A stretch of 64,000 nt of DNA from Phytopythium helicoides (lineage: Eukaryota; Oomycota; Peronosporomycetes; Pythiales; Pythiaceae): assembly GCA_024867545.1 (NCBI GenBank), contig JANFNE010000009.1, positions 310,001-374,000 on the forward strand, given 5' to 3'. Of the stretch, positions 43,102 to 51,634 are shown one piece after another; position 1 is the stretch's first letter, and each line of letters opens with the position of its first letter. The position numbers were made by a program, and so were the translations under genes. The notes under the pieces were generated by a model, which was not told where the DNA came from, ran no database searches, and worked only from the letters and a program-made list of their open reading frames with translations.

Positions 43102-44122
43102 AGCACAAGGGCGGTGCTCATCTCGGCACCGCGTGCGTAGATACAGTGCAATTGTGCCGCCGTGCCACAGGTGCCGCCACGTCAGGAGACCTCCAGCTCA
43201 GAGTCTCAACTTGAGACGCAGAGGGACCTGGAAAGCAGTGGTCAGGACCATGGAGACCAACTGCAATCTGCGACGTGGCGCCATGGAGGAGAGAGGCTAG
43301 ATTAAAAAAACATTAATCTGGTTCAATTTTCCTATTTAAACTGTAGAGCGTCGTCGTTTTGTACTGTAATTTAACATTTCGAAATAGCCATAATTCCCAC
43401 CACATCGCTTCGCCGGAGAGCCGGATTGAAAAAGAAAAGGCCGTCGTGTGACTGATGGCTTCAGATGGGCCACCAGAACAATGTGCAGTGTGAACAAATA
43501 CTGAAACGTGCTTCGACTCGGATACCCAGATATCTGCTTGAGATCAAAGCACTGCGCACAGCAGTGCTGTCATCTCTGAAGGCAAAACCCAAGCTGCATC
43601 CGCAATGAAAAGCGGTGCTAGCACAGTGGCCAACAGCGCACGATACTCGCTGGATTCTGATGCAACACAAAAGAATTCGGGGAGTAAAACGGACGGAGCT
43701 CGAGTGATTGAACCGTTTGCTCATCACCGGAAGAGTGGCCACTGACTTGCTCCGACTCTATCTCGATCTGACATGATGTGATTGGTGGTACAGTACCGTG
43801 CATGCCGAATTGCCTCTGTACATTTTTAATCTGCCATGACGCGCACTCCGTCACGCGTTACCGACACCTCCCTCACCATCCGCTGCCCCGTCACGGCGCA
43901 GCACTGGTTGTCGTCGCTCATGATTACAGTATTGATTGATTGACGGGCTTGCACTTTGAGTCTCATCACAGATGAGACCAACGCCATGATTGCAGCAGCC
44001 ATAGAGCACAGGCCACAGGCTCTGGGCACTGCAACTACATCACGGACAGCCTGCCGATCGTCTCGATGCTCTCTTCCATCCGTGGCAGCTCAGTCGATGC
44101 AAAATCGGTTGCTGCAAAGATC

Positions 44123-44136
44123 TCACTTCTTAACTT
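44123..44136 (+). promoter_or_regulatory. Oomycete core promoter (Inr+FPR) of DAACS C
   Basis: TCACTTCTTAACTT, initiator plus flanking element, 32 bp upstream of the start codon of copy C and outside the inverted repeat. Confidence 0.72.
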
Positions 44137-44167
44137 ACCAGTTCGAAGCCTAACGACGTGATTCAAG

Positions 44168-45553
44168 ATGGCCGTCACCGAGTATCAGAGCATGGACGCG
44201 AGTCCAGCACCGCCCAAGTCCCTGCCTCGCAAGATCCTCACCTCCCTCACCTTCTGGATCGTCGTCGGAACATGCGCCGGTGTCATCCTCGGAGAGTTTG
44301 CTCCCGACTTCTCCGAGAAGGCTGCTCCTATGAAGAACATCTTCCTCCGCACCATTCAGTTCATCGTCTTCCCGCTCGTCTTCTCCTCGCTCGTTGTTGG
44401 TATCGCCGACCAGAAGGACATGAAGCAGCTCGGCCGTCTCGCCATCAAGTCTTTCATCTACTTTGAGATCGTCACCACGCTCGCACTCATCATCGGTCTG
44501 CTGTCGGTCAACATCGTCAAGCCCGGCAATGTCGGTCTCACTCAGGGAGAGGACTACGACAGCTCCGAGTCGACGTTCACGTTCGAGAACTGGATCTCGC
44601 ACCTGACGCCCAAGACGTGGGGTGAGATGATGGGTGGCTCGGGATCGTCCGAGCTGCTGCAGGTGCTGGTCGCCTCCATCCTCGTGGGTGTGTCGACGGC
44701 TCAGCTGCGCGACGAGCACAAGAGCCTGATCATCGACTTTGCTCGTGCCGTCATGGAGATGATGTTCAAGTTCGTGGACATTGTGATCTGGACGGCTCCC
44801 ATCGGTGTGTGCTTCGCTGTGGCCGACGCCATCGGCTCGAACGGTCTGTCTGCTCTCGGCAGTCTCGGCGCTCTCGTCGGCACGGTGTACGCGACCATCG
44901 CCATTTTCATCGTCATCATCTTTCTGCCGATCATGATGCTGTTCAAGATCAACCCGGTGGAGTTCGTGACGGCCATGCGTGAGCCGCTCATCATTGCCTA
45001 CACGACGGCTACGTCGGAGGCCGCTCTTCCCAAGGTGTTCGAGGCGCTCGAGAAGTACGGCGTGTCGACACACGTGTCGGGTTTTGTGGTGCCGTTCGGC
45101 TACTCGTTCAACCTGGATGGCTCGACGCTCTACCTGTCCCTGGCGGCTGTGTTCTGTGCGCAGGCGGCGGATGTGAGCAAGTCGGTTGGCGAGCAGATCG
45201 TTATGGTGCTCATGCTCATGATTTCGTCCAAGGGTGTGGCTGGTGTTCGTTCGGCCAGTATCATTGTGCTTGCGTCGACGCTGGACCAGTTCGACATTCC
45301 GTCGTGGCCCGTGGCGCTGATCCTTGGTGCCGACTGGTTCATGGACATGGCTCGTACGTTCACGAATGTGATGGGCAACTGTCTGGCGGCGGTGGTGATG
45401 GCGAAGATGGAGAACGAGTTCCGTACGGAGGCGTGGGAGCGCCAGCACAATCAGCTTTATGGCGAGAACGTGGAGAAGCTGAGTGTGGTGTCGGGCATCC
45501 AGGAGAAGATGAGTGTCATTGAGGATGGCTACCGCGCGGATGTGCGTCATTAG
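44168..45553 (+). CDS. DAACS/SLC1-like symporter, copy C
   Basis: 461 aa, intronless. Divergent from copy B across 1.36 kb and nearly the same protein (see copy B). All transporter signatures are intact: hairpin 1 TTATSEAALPKV, TM7 NLDGST, hairpin 2 MISSKGVAGVRSAS, TM8 DWFMDMARTFTNV. The C terminus is five residues longer, ending EDGYRADVRH. ATG 44168 lies 32 bp from the initiator. Its stop overlaps by a few bases the stop of an open frame on the other strand (45550-46212). Substrate unknown, as for the other copies. Confidence 0.93.
   Translation: MAVTEYQSMDASPAPPKSLPRKILTSLTFWIVVGTCAGVILGEFAPDFSEKAAPMKNIFLRTIQFIVFPLVFSSLVVGIADQKDMKQLGRLAIKSFIYFEIVTTLALIIGLLSVNIVKPGNVGLTQGEDYDSSESTFTFENWISHLTPKTWGEMMGGSGSSELLQVLVASILVGVSTAQLRDEHKSLIIDFARAVMEMMFKFVDIVIWTAPIGVCFAVADAIGSNGLSALGSLGALVGTVYATIAIFIVIIFLPIMMLFKINPVEFVTAMREPLIIAYTTATSEAALPKVFEALEKYGVSTHVSGFVVPFGYSFNLDGSTLYLSLAAVFCAQAADVSKSVGEQIVMVLMLMISSKGVAGVRSASIIVLASTLDQFDIPSWPVALILGADWFMDMARTFTNVMGNCLAAVVMAKMENEFRTEAWERQHNQLYGENVEKLSVVSGIQEKMSVIEDGYRADVRH
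44186..45529 (+). repeat. Inverted-repeat arm 2 (pairs with 41443-42786)
   Basis: 1344 bp, the same length as arm 1, inverted relative to it, centre-to-centre distance about 2.7 kb. No indel between the arms is implied by the equal lengths. Confidence 0.9.
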
Positions 45554-46212
45554 GAGTAAAATGTACATTTGTTGCTGTACCAACATGTTGATTTTGATTG
45601 CATTTTGTTGGATGGAGTTTTCCTTCGTAGTGAGCTTCGGAAACACCCTGGTGAGTTTTGATAATCGGAGATCCAGTCGGTTGGGTTGTCCATGGAGTCT
45701 ATCCACTCGAGCACCAAGCTGTGGTGCTCGGACACATCTAGTGTTCTGCTGTGCAGTCCGTTCCAAGTCGCTTGAATGCGAGTCTTTCCTATCCTGTCAC
45801 CATCTTTCCCAGGAAGCTTGAAACTGTAGTGTGCCTCGTCACACAAGTCGTGTCGGAAAGGAGCATCCTCAGGATGGAACTGTGGGCAGTCCACTCCGCC
45901 TGCACGACACTGCGGCGGGATAGTGATCAGTTCGAGACCTTCGACCACATTGGGATCGACTCGGGTGGTCATGGTTCGAGAAGCTTTCGACGGTGTACAC
46001 TTGGGAGGTGCGCATGCTGCGGTGCCCCCTGCATCGCATCGACGATGAGTCCAACTCACCTCAGCAAACGCGAAGCCGTCTGTGCTGATACGCAATGCAC
46101 CGGTACCGCAAAAGTACGCGTATACGGTGGTATACGTCTTTACGATGGCAGCAAGCACGACAGTGGTGCTCTCTACATCGACATTGGCATCGATATCGAC
46201 GCGGCCGCACAC
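45550..46212 (-). CDS. Hypothetical protein, possible two-exon gene
   Basis: Open frame of 220 codons, tail-to-tail with copy C. The part from MTTRVDPNVVEG (45969) to SDYQNSPGC reads like real protein: GLELITIPPQCRAGG, FRHDLCDEAHYSFKLPGKDG, TRIQATWNGLHSRTLDV, LVLEWIDSMDNPTDW. A GTGAGT donor followed by possible acceptors near 46050-46010 could splice out the Cys/Ala-rich stretch before it. The N-terminal part has a hydrophobic patch (STTVVLAAIVKTYTTVYAYF) but no ordinary signal peptide. No family recognised. It may be a genuine lineage-specific gene or a fragment; codon use in the centre resembles neighbouring genes. Confidence 0.4.
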   Translation of the reverse strand: MCGRVDIDANVDVESTTVVLAAIVKTYTTVYAYFCGTGALRISTDGFAFAEVSWTHRRCDAGGTAACAPPKCTPSKASRTMTTRVDPNVVEGLELITIPPQCRAGGVDCPQFHPEDAPFRHDLCDEAHYSFKLPGKDGDRIGKTRIQATWNGLHSRTLDVSEHHSLVLEWIDSMDNPTDWISDYQNSPGCFRSSLRRKTPSNKMQSKSTCWYSNKCTFYS

Positions 46213-47354
46213 TTTTTTTTCACTTGGCCATGTAGAGAACGAAAACGGTGAAGTCCTGCCTTTACAGACCCCGCCGCAGCCATTTTAGCGCATTTATGTC
46301 GTGACTTTTCCGGCTCTGCATTGTCACGAATCGCCCAGAACCGGAAAAGTTAAAAATGCGTCAGCATACTTCGCTCTGCAAAAAGGTTCGAGCTATAGCT
46401 GTATCCTCGCGATGCATGCTCCAGACTTGATTGCCATGTTGCTGGACCCCGCCGCAAACTCCGTGGATCGTTCGGTCGATACATCCCTCGCTCGCAGCGA
46501 CACCGAGCACCTTTTCGCCAAGTGTGTAGCGACGTATAGAGTTGCTTCAAATTTTTCGCGTCAAGGAGGGATGACCTCCATTTATTTCTCGCCGCATGGC
46601 GCTGTTCCCGTTCAATTTGGTCAGTACCACAGTTCCCGCAGACGTCGCCCCTCCTGAGGCCCCGAAGGGATCCCGTGGCACTGTCGTGCCCACGTGCTCG
46701 TACACCTGCACTTTGCTTGTCGAGTCCGGCGTGACAGCAAAAAGGACTCTACGCTCCACATTGCACACTCGCCCTCACATGCATGCAGAGCTTGTGGCCG
46801 TCCGCGCGGGTTGTTTGCTACGACCCCAGCTGGTGATGAGTGTTGCACTCTCCCGCATACGCACGCCCGATTGCGAGGCCCACTGCTCCCCGGTGGCACT
46901 GCCACGGCTCTCGCGCTCACCATGCGGGTGGTACTTGCTGGCGCAGAGTCCGGCTGCTCTGACACAATGCTTGAACCGCTCGCGTTGTTGCACAGTCTCA
47001 GACCCAGGCAATCCAGTGACCCGCCTGAGCACGGACCAGCCACTTCAGTATACGCGTTGCAGCGTATACACTTGCCCTGTGGACTTGCTCAAGCATTGCA
47101 TGCACATTGGACGGTCTCCGCGCTGCAGACGTTCGTTCGCACAGTACACGCGTGCTGCCCATCCCTCGCGCGGCCGCATCTTGCCGTGCCTTTAGTCTGA
47201 AGCTGCCGGCTATTAGATCGATCGACGACCTGTCTGTTGGTCTGCGAGTCCTGTTCCCTCCTGCTGAGGCCGGCCGCCAGCCTCGTCGCGCGTGGGTCTT
47301 CTAATCACCAAATTCGCTGACAGGCTCCGACCACCCGCTTGGTCTCCGCTCTGG
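46213..47354. other. Intergenic upstream of DAACS D
   Basis: 1.1 kb with only low-quality open frames on both strands. It contains an inverted repeat GTATACGC / GCGTATAC with a 6-base loop at 47048-47069. No domain, RNA or transposon recognised. Confidence 0.4.
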
Positions 47355-47368
47355 TCATTTCCCAATTC
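47355..47368 (+). promoter_or_regulatory. Oomycete core promoter (Inr+FPR) of DAACS D
   Basis: TCATTTCCCAATTC, 81 bp upstream of the start codon. The stretch that follows (47364-47388) is shared with DAACS E at 49889-49913. Confidence 0.8.
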
Positions 47369-47381
47369 GCCCGCCAGGTCG

Positions 47382-47425
47382 CAGCCAGCCAGCCAACCAG
47401 CTCTCCAGCCAGCCAGTCAGCCAGC
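47382..47425. repeat. CAGC-type microsatellite in the DAACS D leader
   Basis: Imperfect repeats of CAGCCAGC/CAACCAG in the 5' leader of copy D. A shorter version lies at 49907-49925 before copy E. Confidence 0.75.
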
Positions 47426-47448
47426 TACTGCAACCAGCACCGTTCGCC

Positions 47449-48828
47449 ATGGTCAGCGACACGTACCACAGCATGGACGGCCCCGAGCCGGTCAAGAAGA
47501 CGCTCGGCCGCAAGATCCTGACTTCGCTCACCTTCTGGATCGTCGTCGGCATGTGCATCGGTATCATCCTCGGCCAGTACGCACCGACGTTCTCCGAGAA
47601 GGCTGCTCCCATGAAGAACATCTTCCTCCGCACCATCCAGTTCATCGTCTTCCCGCTCGTCTTCTCCTCGCTTGTTGTTGGTATCGCCGACCAGAAGGAT
47701 ATGAAGCTGCTTGGACGACTCGCGCTCAAGTCCATCATCTACTTTGAGATCGTCACGACCATTGCTCTCATCATTGGTCTGTTTGCTGTCAACATTGTCA
47801 AGCCGGGTAATGTCGGTCTCACTCAGGGTGACGATTACGATGACTCCGCGTCCACCTTCACATTCGAGAACTGGATTGAGCACCTGACGCCCAAGACGTG
47901 GGGCGAGATGATGGGTGGTGAGGGCTCATCGGAGCTTCTGCAGGTGCTTGTTGCGGCTATCCTGACGGGTTGCGCCACGGCTCAGCTCCAGGACCACCAC
48001 AAGAACCTCATCCTGGACTTCGCTCGCGCTGTCATGGAGATGATGTTCAAGTTCGTGGATATTATCATCTGGACGGCTCCTATCGGTGTGTGCTTTGCCA
48101 TCGCTGACGCGATCGGATCGAACGGTCTGTCAGCCCTCGGTAGCCTTGGCGCTCTTATTGCTACGGTCTACGTCACCATGATTATCTTCATCATCATCGT
48201 CTTCGGCGCTGTCTGCCTCATCTTCAAGATCCCGCCGATGGAGTTCCTCGTCGCCATGAAGGAGCCGCTCATCATTGCCTACACGACGGCCACCTCTGAG
48301 GCCGCTCTTCCAAAGGTGTTTGACGCTCTTGAGAAGTACGGTGTGTCGACGCACGTGTCGGGTTTTGTGGTGCCGTTTGGCTACTCGTTCAACCTGGATG
48401 GCTCGACGCTCTACCTGTCGCTTGCTTCGGTGTTTTGTGCTCAGGCTGCTGGAGTGCACAAGTCGATCGGTGAGCAGATCGTCATGGTGCTCATGCTTAT
48501 GATCTCGTCGAAGGGTGTTGCCGGTGTCCGCTCGGCTGCCGTGATTGTGCTCGCGTCGACCGTTGACCAGTTCGACATCCCGTCGTGGCCGGTGGCCCTT
48601 ATTGTCGGTGTCGACTGGATCATGGACATGCTCCGCACGCTCATCAACGTCATGGGCAACTGCCTTGCCTCGGTCGTGATGGCCAAGATGGAGAACGAAT
48701 TCCGCACGGAGGCGTGGGAGCGTGAGTTCAAGATGCTCCGCGGGGACAAGGCCGAAGGCGCTGAGAAGTTCAGCGTTGTGGAGAAGCTGAGTGTTGTCTC
48801 GGCTGCCGAGGAGGGTCGCCATGAGTAG
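47449..48828 (+). CDS. DAACS/SLC1-like symporter, copy D
   Basis: 459 aa, intronless. It starts MVSDTYHSMDGPEPVKKTLG. Signatures intact: TTATSEAALPKVFDALEKYG, GYSFNLDGSTLYLSLASVF, MISSKGVAGVRSAAVIVLAS, DWIMDMLRTLINVMGNCLAS. TM8 reads MLRTLINV where the other copies have MARTxTNV, so one position near the substrate site differs. It is closest to copy E; the stretch of codons encoding LKSIIYFEIVTTIALIIGLF onward is identical in DNA between D and E over long runs. Confidence 0.93.
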   Translation: MVSDTYHSMDGPEPVKKTLGRKILTSLTFWIVVGMCIGIILGQYAPTFSEKAAPMKNIFLRTIQFIVFPLVFSSLVVGIADQKDMKLLGRLALKSIIYFEIVTTIALIIGLFAVNIVKPGNVGLTQGDDYDDSASTFTFENWIEHLTPKTWGEMMGGEGSSELLQVLVAAILTGCATAQLQDHHKNLILDFARAVMEMMFKFVDIIIWTAPIGVCFAIADAIGSNGLSALGSLGALIATVYVTMIIFIIIVFGAVCLIFKIPPMEFLVAMKEPLIIAYTTATSEAALPKVFDALEKYGVSTHVSGFVVPFGYSFNLDGSTLYLSLASVFCAQAAGVHKSIGEQIVMVLMLMISSKGVAGVRSAAVIVLASTVDQFDIPSWPVALIVGVDWIMDMLRTLINVMGNCLASVVMAKMENEFRTEAWEREFKMLRGDKAEGAEKFSVVEKLSVVSAAEEGRHE

Positions 48829-49879
48829 TTTGTGTTGTAGTGTAATGCAGCAAATCCCACGTAAATGGTTTGCAATTGATGTACTTGTAAGATGATGCTA
48901 TCTGATAGCATTAATCAGGCGGCATGACGCGTAAATCTCGATCGTGAGGGGGAGCAGTAAACACTAGTCAAGTGTCTACAGTTCAGCTGCTTGGTGGTGC
49001 TCGTCGAAATCGTTAAAGCGAGGCGACAAAAGCCGATGAAGTGCACAGTTTTGACCACGCGAGATTGTTTTGCACGTGCTTCAACGTTCTCGCCGCCGCG
49101 GCAAGCCGTACGTCTGACGTACTCCGTCAGGAGTAATGCGTGTGCAATGTAGATTCAAACCTCAAGTTGCACTCGCTGTGATAATCAGGGGCGACTGCAA
49201 GTTCGCCGTCAGATTGTGCTCCCCTCGGTCTCCATTCGCAAAACCCAAATCAACCTTCGGTGCTTCATCGCACGAGTCCTGTATACGGCAGGTATACATC
49301 AGGCATTCATGCTTGGCTGACCTTGCCGACGTGATTTGCTTTGCATGCGGTCTCGCCAATAATCGCCTGCGCGGGAACGCAGTCACGCTGCTGGTCGACT
49401 GAGTGCTCCGTGATAGGGCATGCGGCTCTGGATTTCGGAGGCGCGCGAGTAATTTACGATTGATCGGAAGCGTTCTGTCATCGATACTCGCAAGCATTGA
49501 ATGCTTTTCGTTCCCACTCTGACGGAGATGGTTGATGAGTGGATTCTGCATCATACATTTGCGGCTCAATGCTTATGGCAACAAAAGTCGAGAATGCGTC
49601 GCTCGGGTGCAGTAGACAACGAAACTCGTTCGATAGAATTTGGTGCCCAACGCTTATATTGCTGAAGCTGAGCAGGGACCGCCAAGTACACTATTCTCAA
49701 GTGTAGCGTAGCGGTTTGCTCGGATTCACACAGTGGCACGCTGATATCGACGTGCAAGTAGTCCATCCCGCCACATGGATCATTCCCTAGCCGCTCGACG
49801 ACCTTCTTTCGTGGTTGATCCTTCTGCCTGAGAGCGGCCGCCTGCCCGCTCACCATCGATCTGCTGGTCTTGCTCGTGC
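48829..49879. other. Intergenic between DAACS D and E
   Basis: About 1.05 kb of 3' flank and promoter. No gene or RNA recognised; minus-strand frames here are low-complexity and unconvincing. Confidence 0.4.
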
Positions 49880-49893
49880 TCATTCCTCAATTC
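49880..49893 (+). promoter_or_regulatory. Oomycete core promoter (Inr+FPR) of DAACS E
   Basis: TCATTCCTCAATTC, preceded by GC, so it matches the 16-base oomycete core consensus nearly throughout. It lies 56 bp upstream of the start codon. Confidence 0.82.
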
Positions 49894-49948
49894 GCCCGCC
49901 AGGTCGCAGCCAGTCAGCCAGCCGAGCAGCAGAGAGCGTCCGCCGACC

Positions 49949-51322
49949 ATGAGCAGCGACACGTACCACAGCATGGAACCGGCTGCGGCGAAGTCGCTGC
50001 CCCACAGGGTCCTGACTTCGCTCACCTTCTGGATCGTCGTCGGCGTGGGCATCGGCATCATCCTTGGTGAGTTCGCTCCCACCTTTTCACAGAAGGCAGC
50101 ACCGATGGAGAATATCTTCCTCCGCACCATCCAGTTCATCGTCTTCCCGCTCGTCTTCTCCTCGCTCGTTGTTGGTATCGCCGACCAGAAGGACATGAAA
50201 GTGCTTGGACGACTCGCGCTCAAGTCCATCATCTACTTTGAGATCGTCACGACCATTGCTCTCATCATTGGTCTGTTTGCTGTCAACATTGTCAAGCCGG
50301 GTAATGTCAGTCTCACTCAGGGTGACGATTACGATGACTCCGCGTCCACCTTCACATTCGAGAACTGGATTGAGCACCTGACGCCCAAGACGTGGGGCGA
50401 GATGATGGGTGGTGAGGGCTCATCGGAGCTTCTGCAGGTGCTTGTTGCGGCTATCCTGACGGGTTGCGCCACGGCTCAGCTCCAGGACCACCACAAGAAC
50501 CTCATCCTGGACTTTGCGCGTGCGGTGCTCGAAATGATGTTCAAGTTCGTGGATATTATCATCTGGACGGCTCCTATCGGTGTGTGCTTCGCTATTGCGG
50601 ATTCGGTCGGAGCGAATGGTCTGTCATCTCTTGGAAGCCTTGGTGCGCTTATCGCGACAGTGTACGTAACGATCATCATCTTCATCGTCGTCGTCTTCGG
50701 CGCTGTCTGCCTCATCTTCAAGATCCCGCCGATCGAATTCCTTGTCGCCATGAAGGAGCCGCTCATCATTGCCTACACCACGGCCACCTCTGAGGCCGCT
50801 CTTCCTAAGGTGTTCGAGGCACTCGAGAACTACGGTGTGTCGACGCATATCTCGGGATTCGTTGTTCCGTTCGGCTACTCGTTCAACCTCGACGGTTCGA
50901 CGCTCTACCTGTCACTTGCTTCGGTGTTCTGCGCGCAGGCTGCTGGAGTGCACAAGTCGATCGGTGAGCAGATCGTCATGGTTCTCCTACTCATGGTTTC
51001 ATCCAAGGGTGTTGCTGGTGTTCGCTCAGCCGCTGTTGTTGTTTTGGCCTCGACTGTCAACCAGTTCGACATCCCGTCGTGGCCGGTGGCCCTTATTGTC
51101 GGTGTCGACTGGATCATGGACATGGCCCGTACGCTCACAAACGTCATGGGCAACTCGCTCGCCGCTGTAGTCATGGCCAAGCTCGAGAATGAGTTCCGCA
51201 CGGAGGCGTGGGAGCGCGAGTTCCTGCAGCTCCGCGGAAACAAGACCGAGGGTGTTGAGAAGAACAGCGTCGTCGAGAAGCTGAGCGTTGTTTCGGCCGT
51301 TGAGGAGGGCCGACGCGAGTAA
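49949..51322 (+). CDS. DAACS/SLC1-like symporter, copy E
   Basis: 457 aa, intronless. It starts MSSDTYHSMEPAAAKSLPHR. Signatures intact: TTATSEAALPKVFEALENYG, GYSFNLDGSTLYLSLASVF, MVSSKGVAGVRSAAVVVLAS, DWIMDMARTLTNVMGNSLAA. It is a tandem paralogue of D in the same orientation, with patches of DNA identity (central helices, the ELLQ to HHKN region) separated by diverged patches, and with a shared 25-bp leader element. Confidence 0.93.
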   Translation: MSSDTYHSMEPAAAKSLPHRVLTSLTFWIVVGVGIGIILGEFAPTFSQKAAPMENIFLRTIQFIVFPLVFSSLVVGIADQKDMKVLGRLALKSIIYFEIVTTIALIIGLFAVNIVKPGNVSLTQGDDYDDSASTFTFENWIEHLTPKTWGEMMGGEGSSELLQVLVAAILTGCATAQLQDHHKNLILDFARAVLEMMFKFVDIIIWTAPIGVCFAIADSVGANGLSSLGSLGALIATVYVTIIIFIVVVFGAVCLIFKIPPIEFLVAMKEPLIIAYTTATSEAALPKVFEALENYGVSTHISGFVVPFGYSFNLDGSTLYLSLASVFCAQAAGVHKSIGEQIVMVLLLMVSSKGVAGVRSAAVVVLASTVNQFDIPSWPVALIVGVDWIMDMARTLTNVMGNSLAAVVMAKLENEFRTEAWEREFLQLRGNKTEGVEKNSVVEKLSVVSAVEEGRRE

Positions 51323-51411
51323 AGTGTATGTTTGAGGGCTTTGTAGTAAATGAAAATCAGACACCAATGGATTCTGAAATGCTGCGTCGGACTTGGTTCC
51401 TGTTTTGTTCA

Positions 51412-51634
51412 CTACTTCAACTTGCAGCCTTTGAATCCGACTTCTTGCAGGCGACGCTTGGCTCGCACCAACTTTTCTTGGGCTGACGCCTCTTCCTGCA
51501 GAAGATCCTTCTGCTAGCTGCTCTCTTCGTAGCAATGAAGGGCTTTGCACGCCCGCTGGATGCGGCACTGCCGCTTACCCGCCTTGTGCTGGTCATCGCA
51601 CTCTTCTTTGTTGACCTGCAGGACCTCGTTGGGA
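51412..51634 (-). pseudogene. Possible antisense gene relic with in-frame stop
   Basis: On the minus strand, after a plausible CTGCAG acceptor, the frame reads VNKEECDDQHKAGKRQCRIQ and RACKALHCYEESS, then a TAG at 51514-51516, then QKDLLQEEASAQEKLVRAKR and RLQEVGFKGCKLK to a stop at 51412. The tail lies outside any plus gene and reads like a coiled coil. The upstream part overlaps the 5' end of the plus gene at 51535. It may be chance, since antisense of hydrophobic codons yields charged residues. Confidence 0.25.

Larger units (their letters stand above)
42853..44122. other. Divergent spacer between DAACS B and C
   Basis: The 1.3-kb centre of the inverted repeat. It includes the palindrome at 43080-43101 and the shared motif at 43039, and an AT-rich stretch around 43300-43400. 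No open frame with a recognisable product; the two halves of the spacer are not inverted copies of each other. Confidence 0.5.

Noticed and set aside
46119..46136. CGTATAC / GTATACG inverted repeat as a regulatory site
   Set aside because: It falls within the open frame at 45550-46212, where it could be just TYTTVY codons; mentioned only with the similar repeat near 47048.
46596..47195. 199-codon plus frame and a 140-codon minus frame upstream of DAACS D
   Set aside because: Pro/Cys/Arg-rich random-looking sequence with no motif; overlapping frames on both strands exclude each other.
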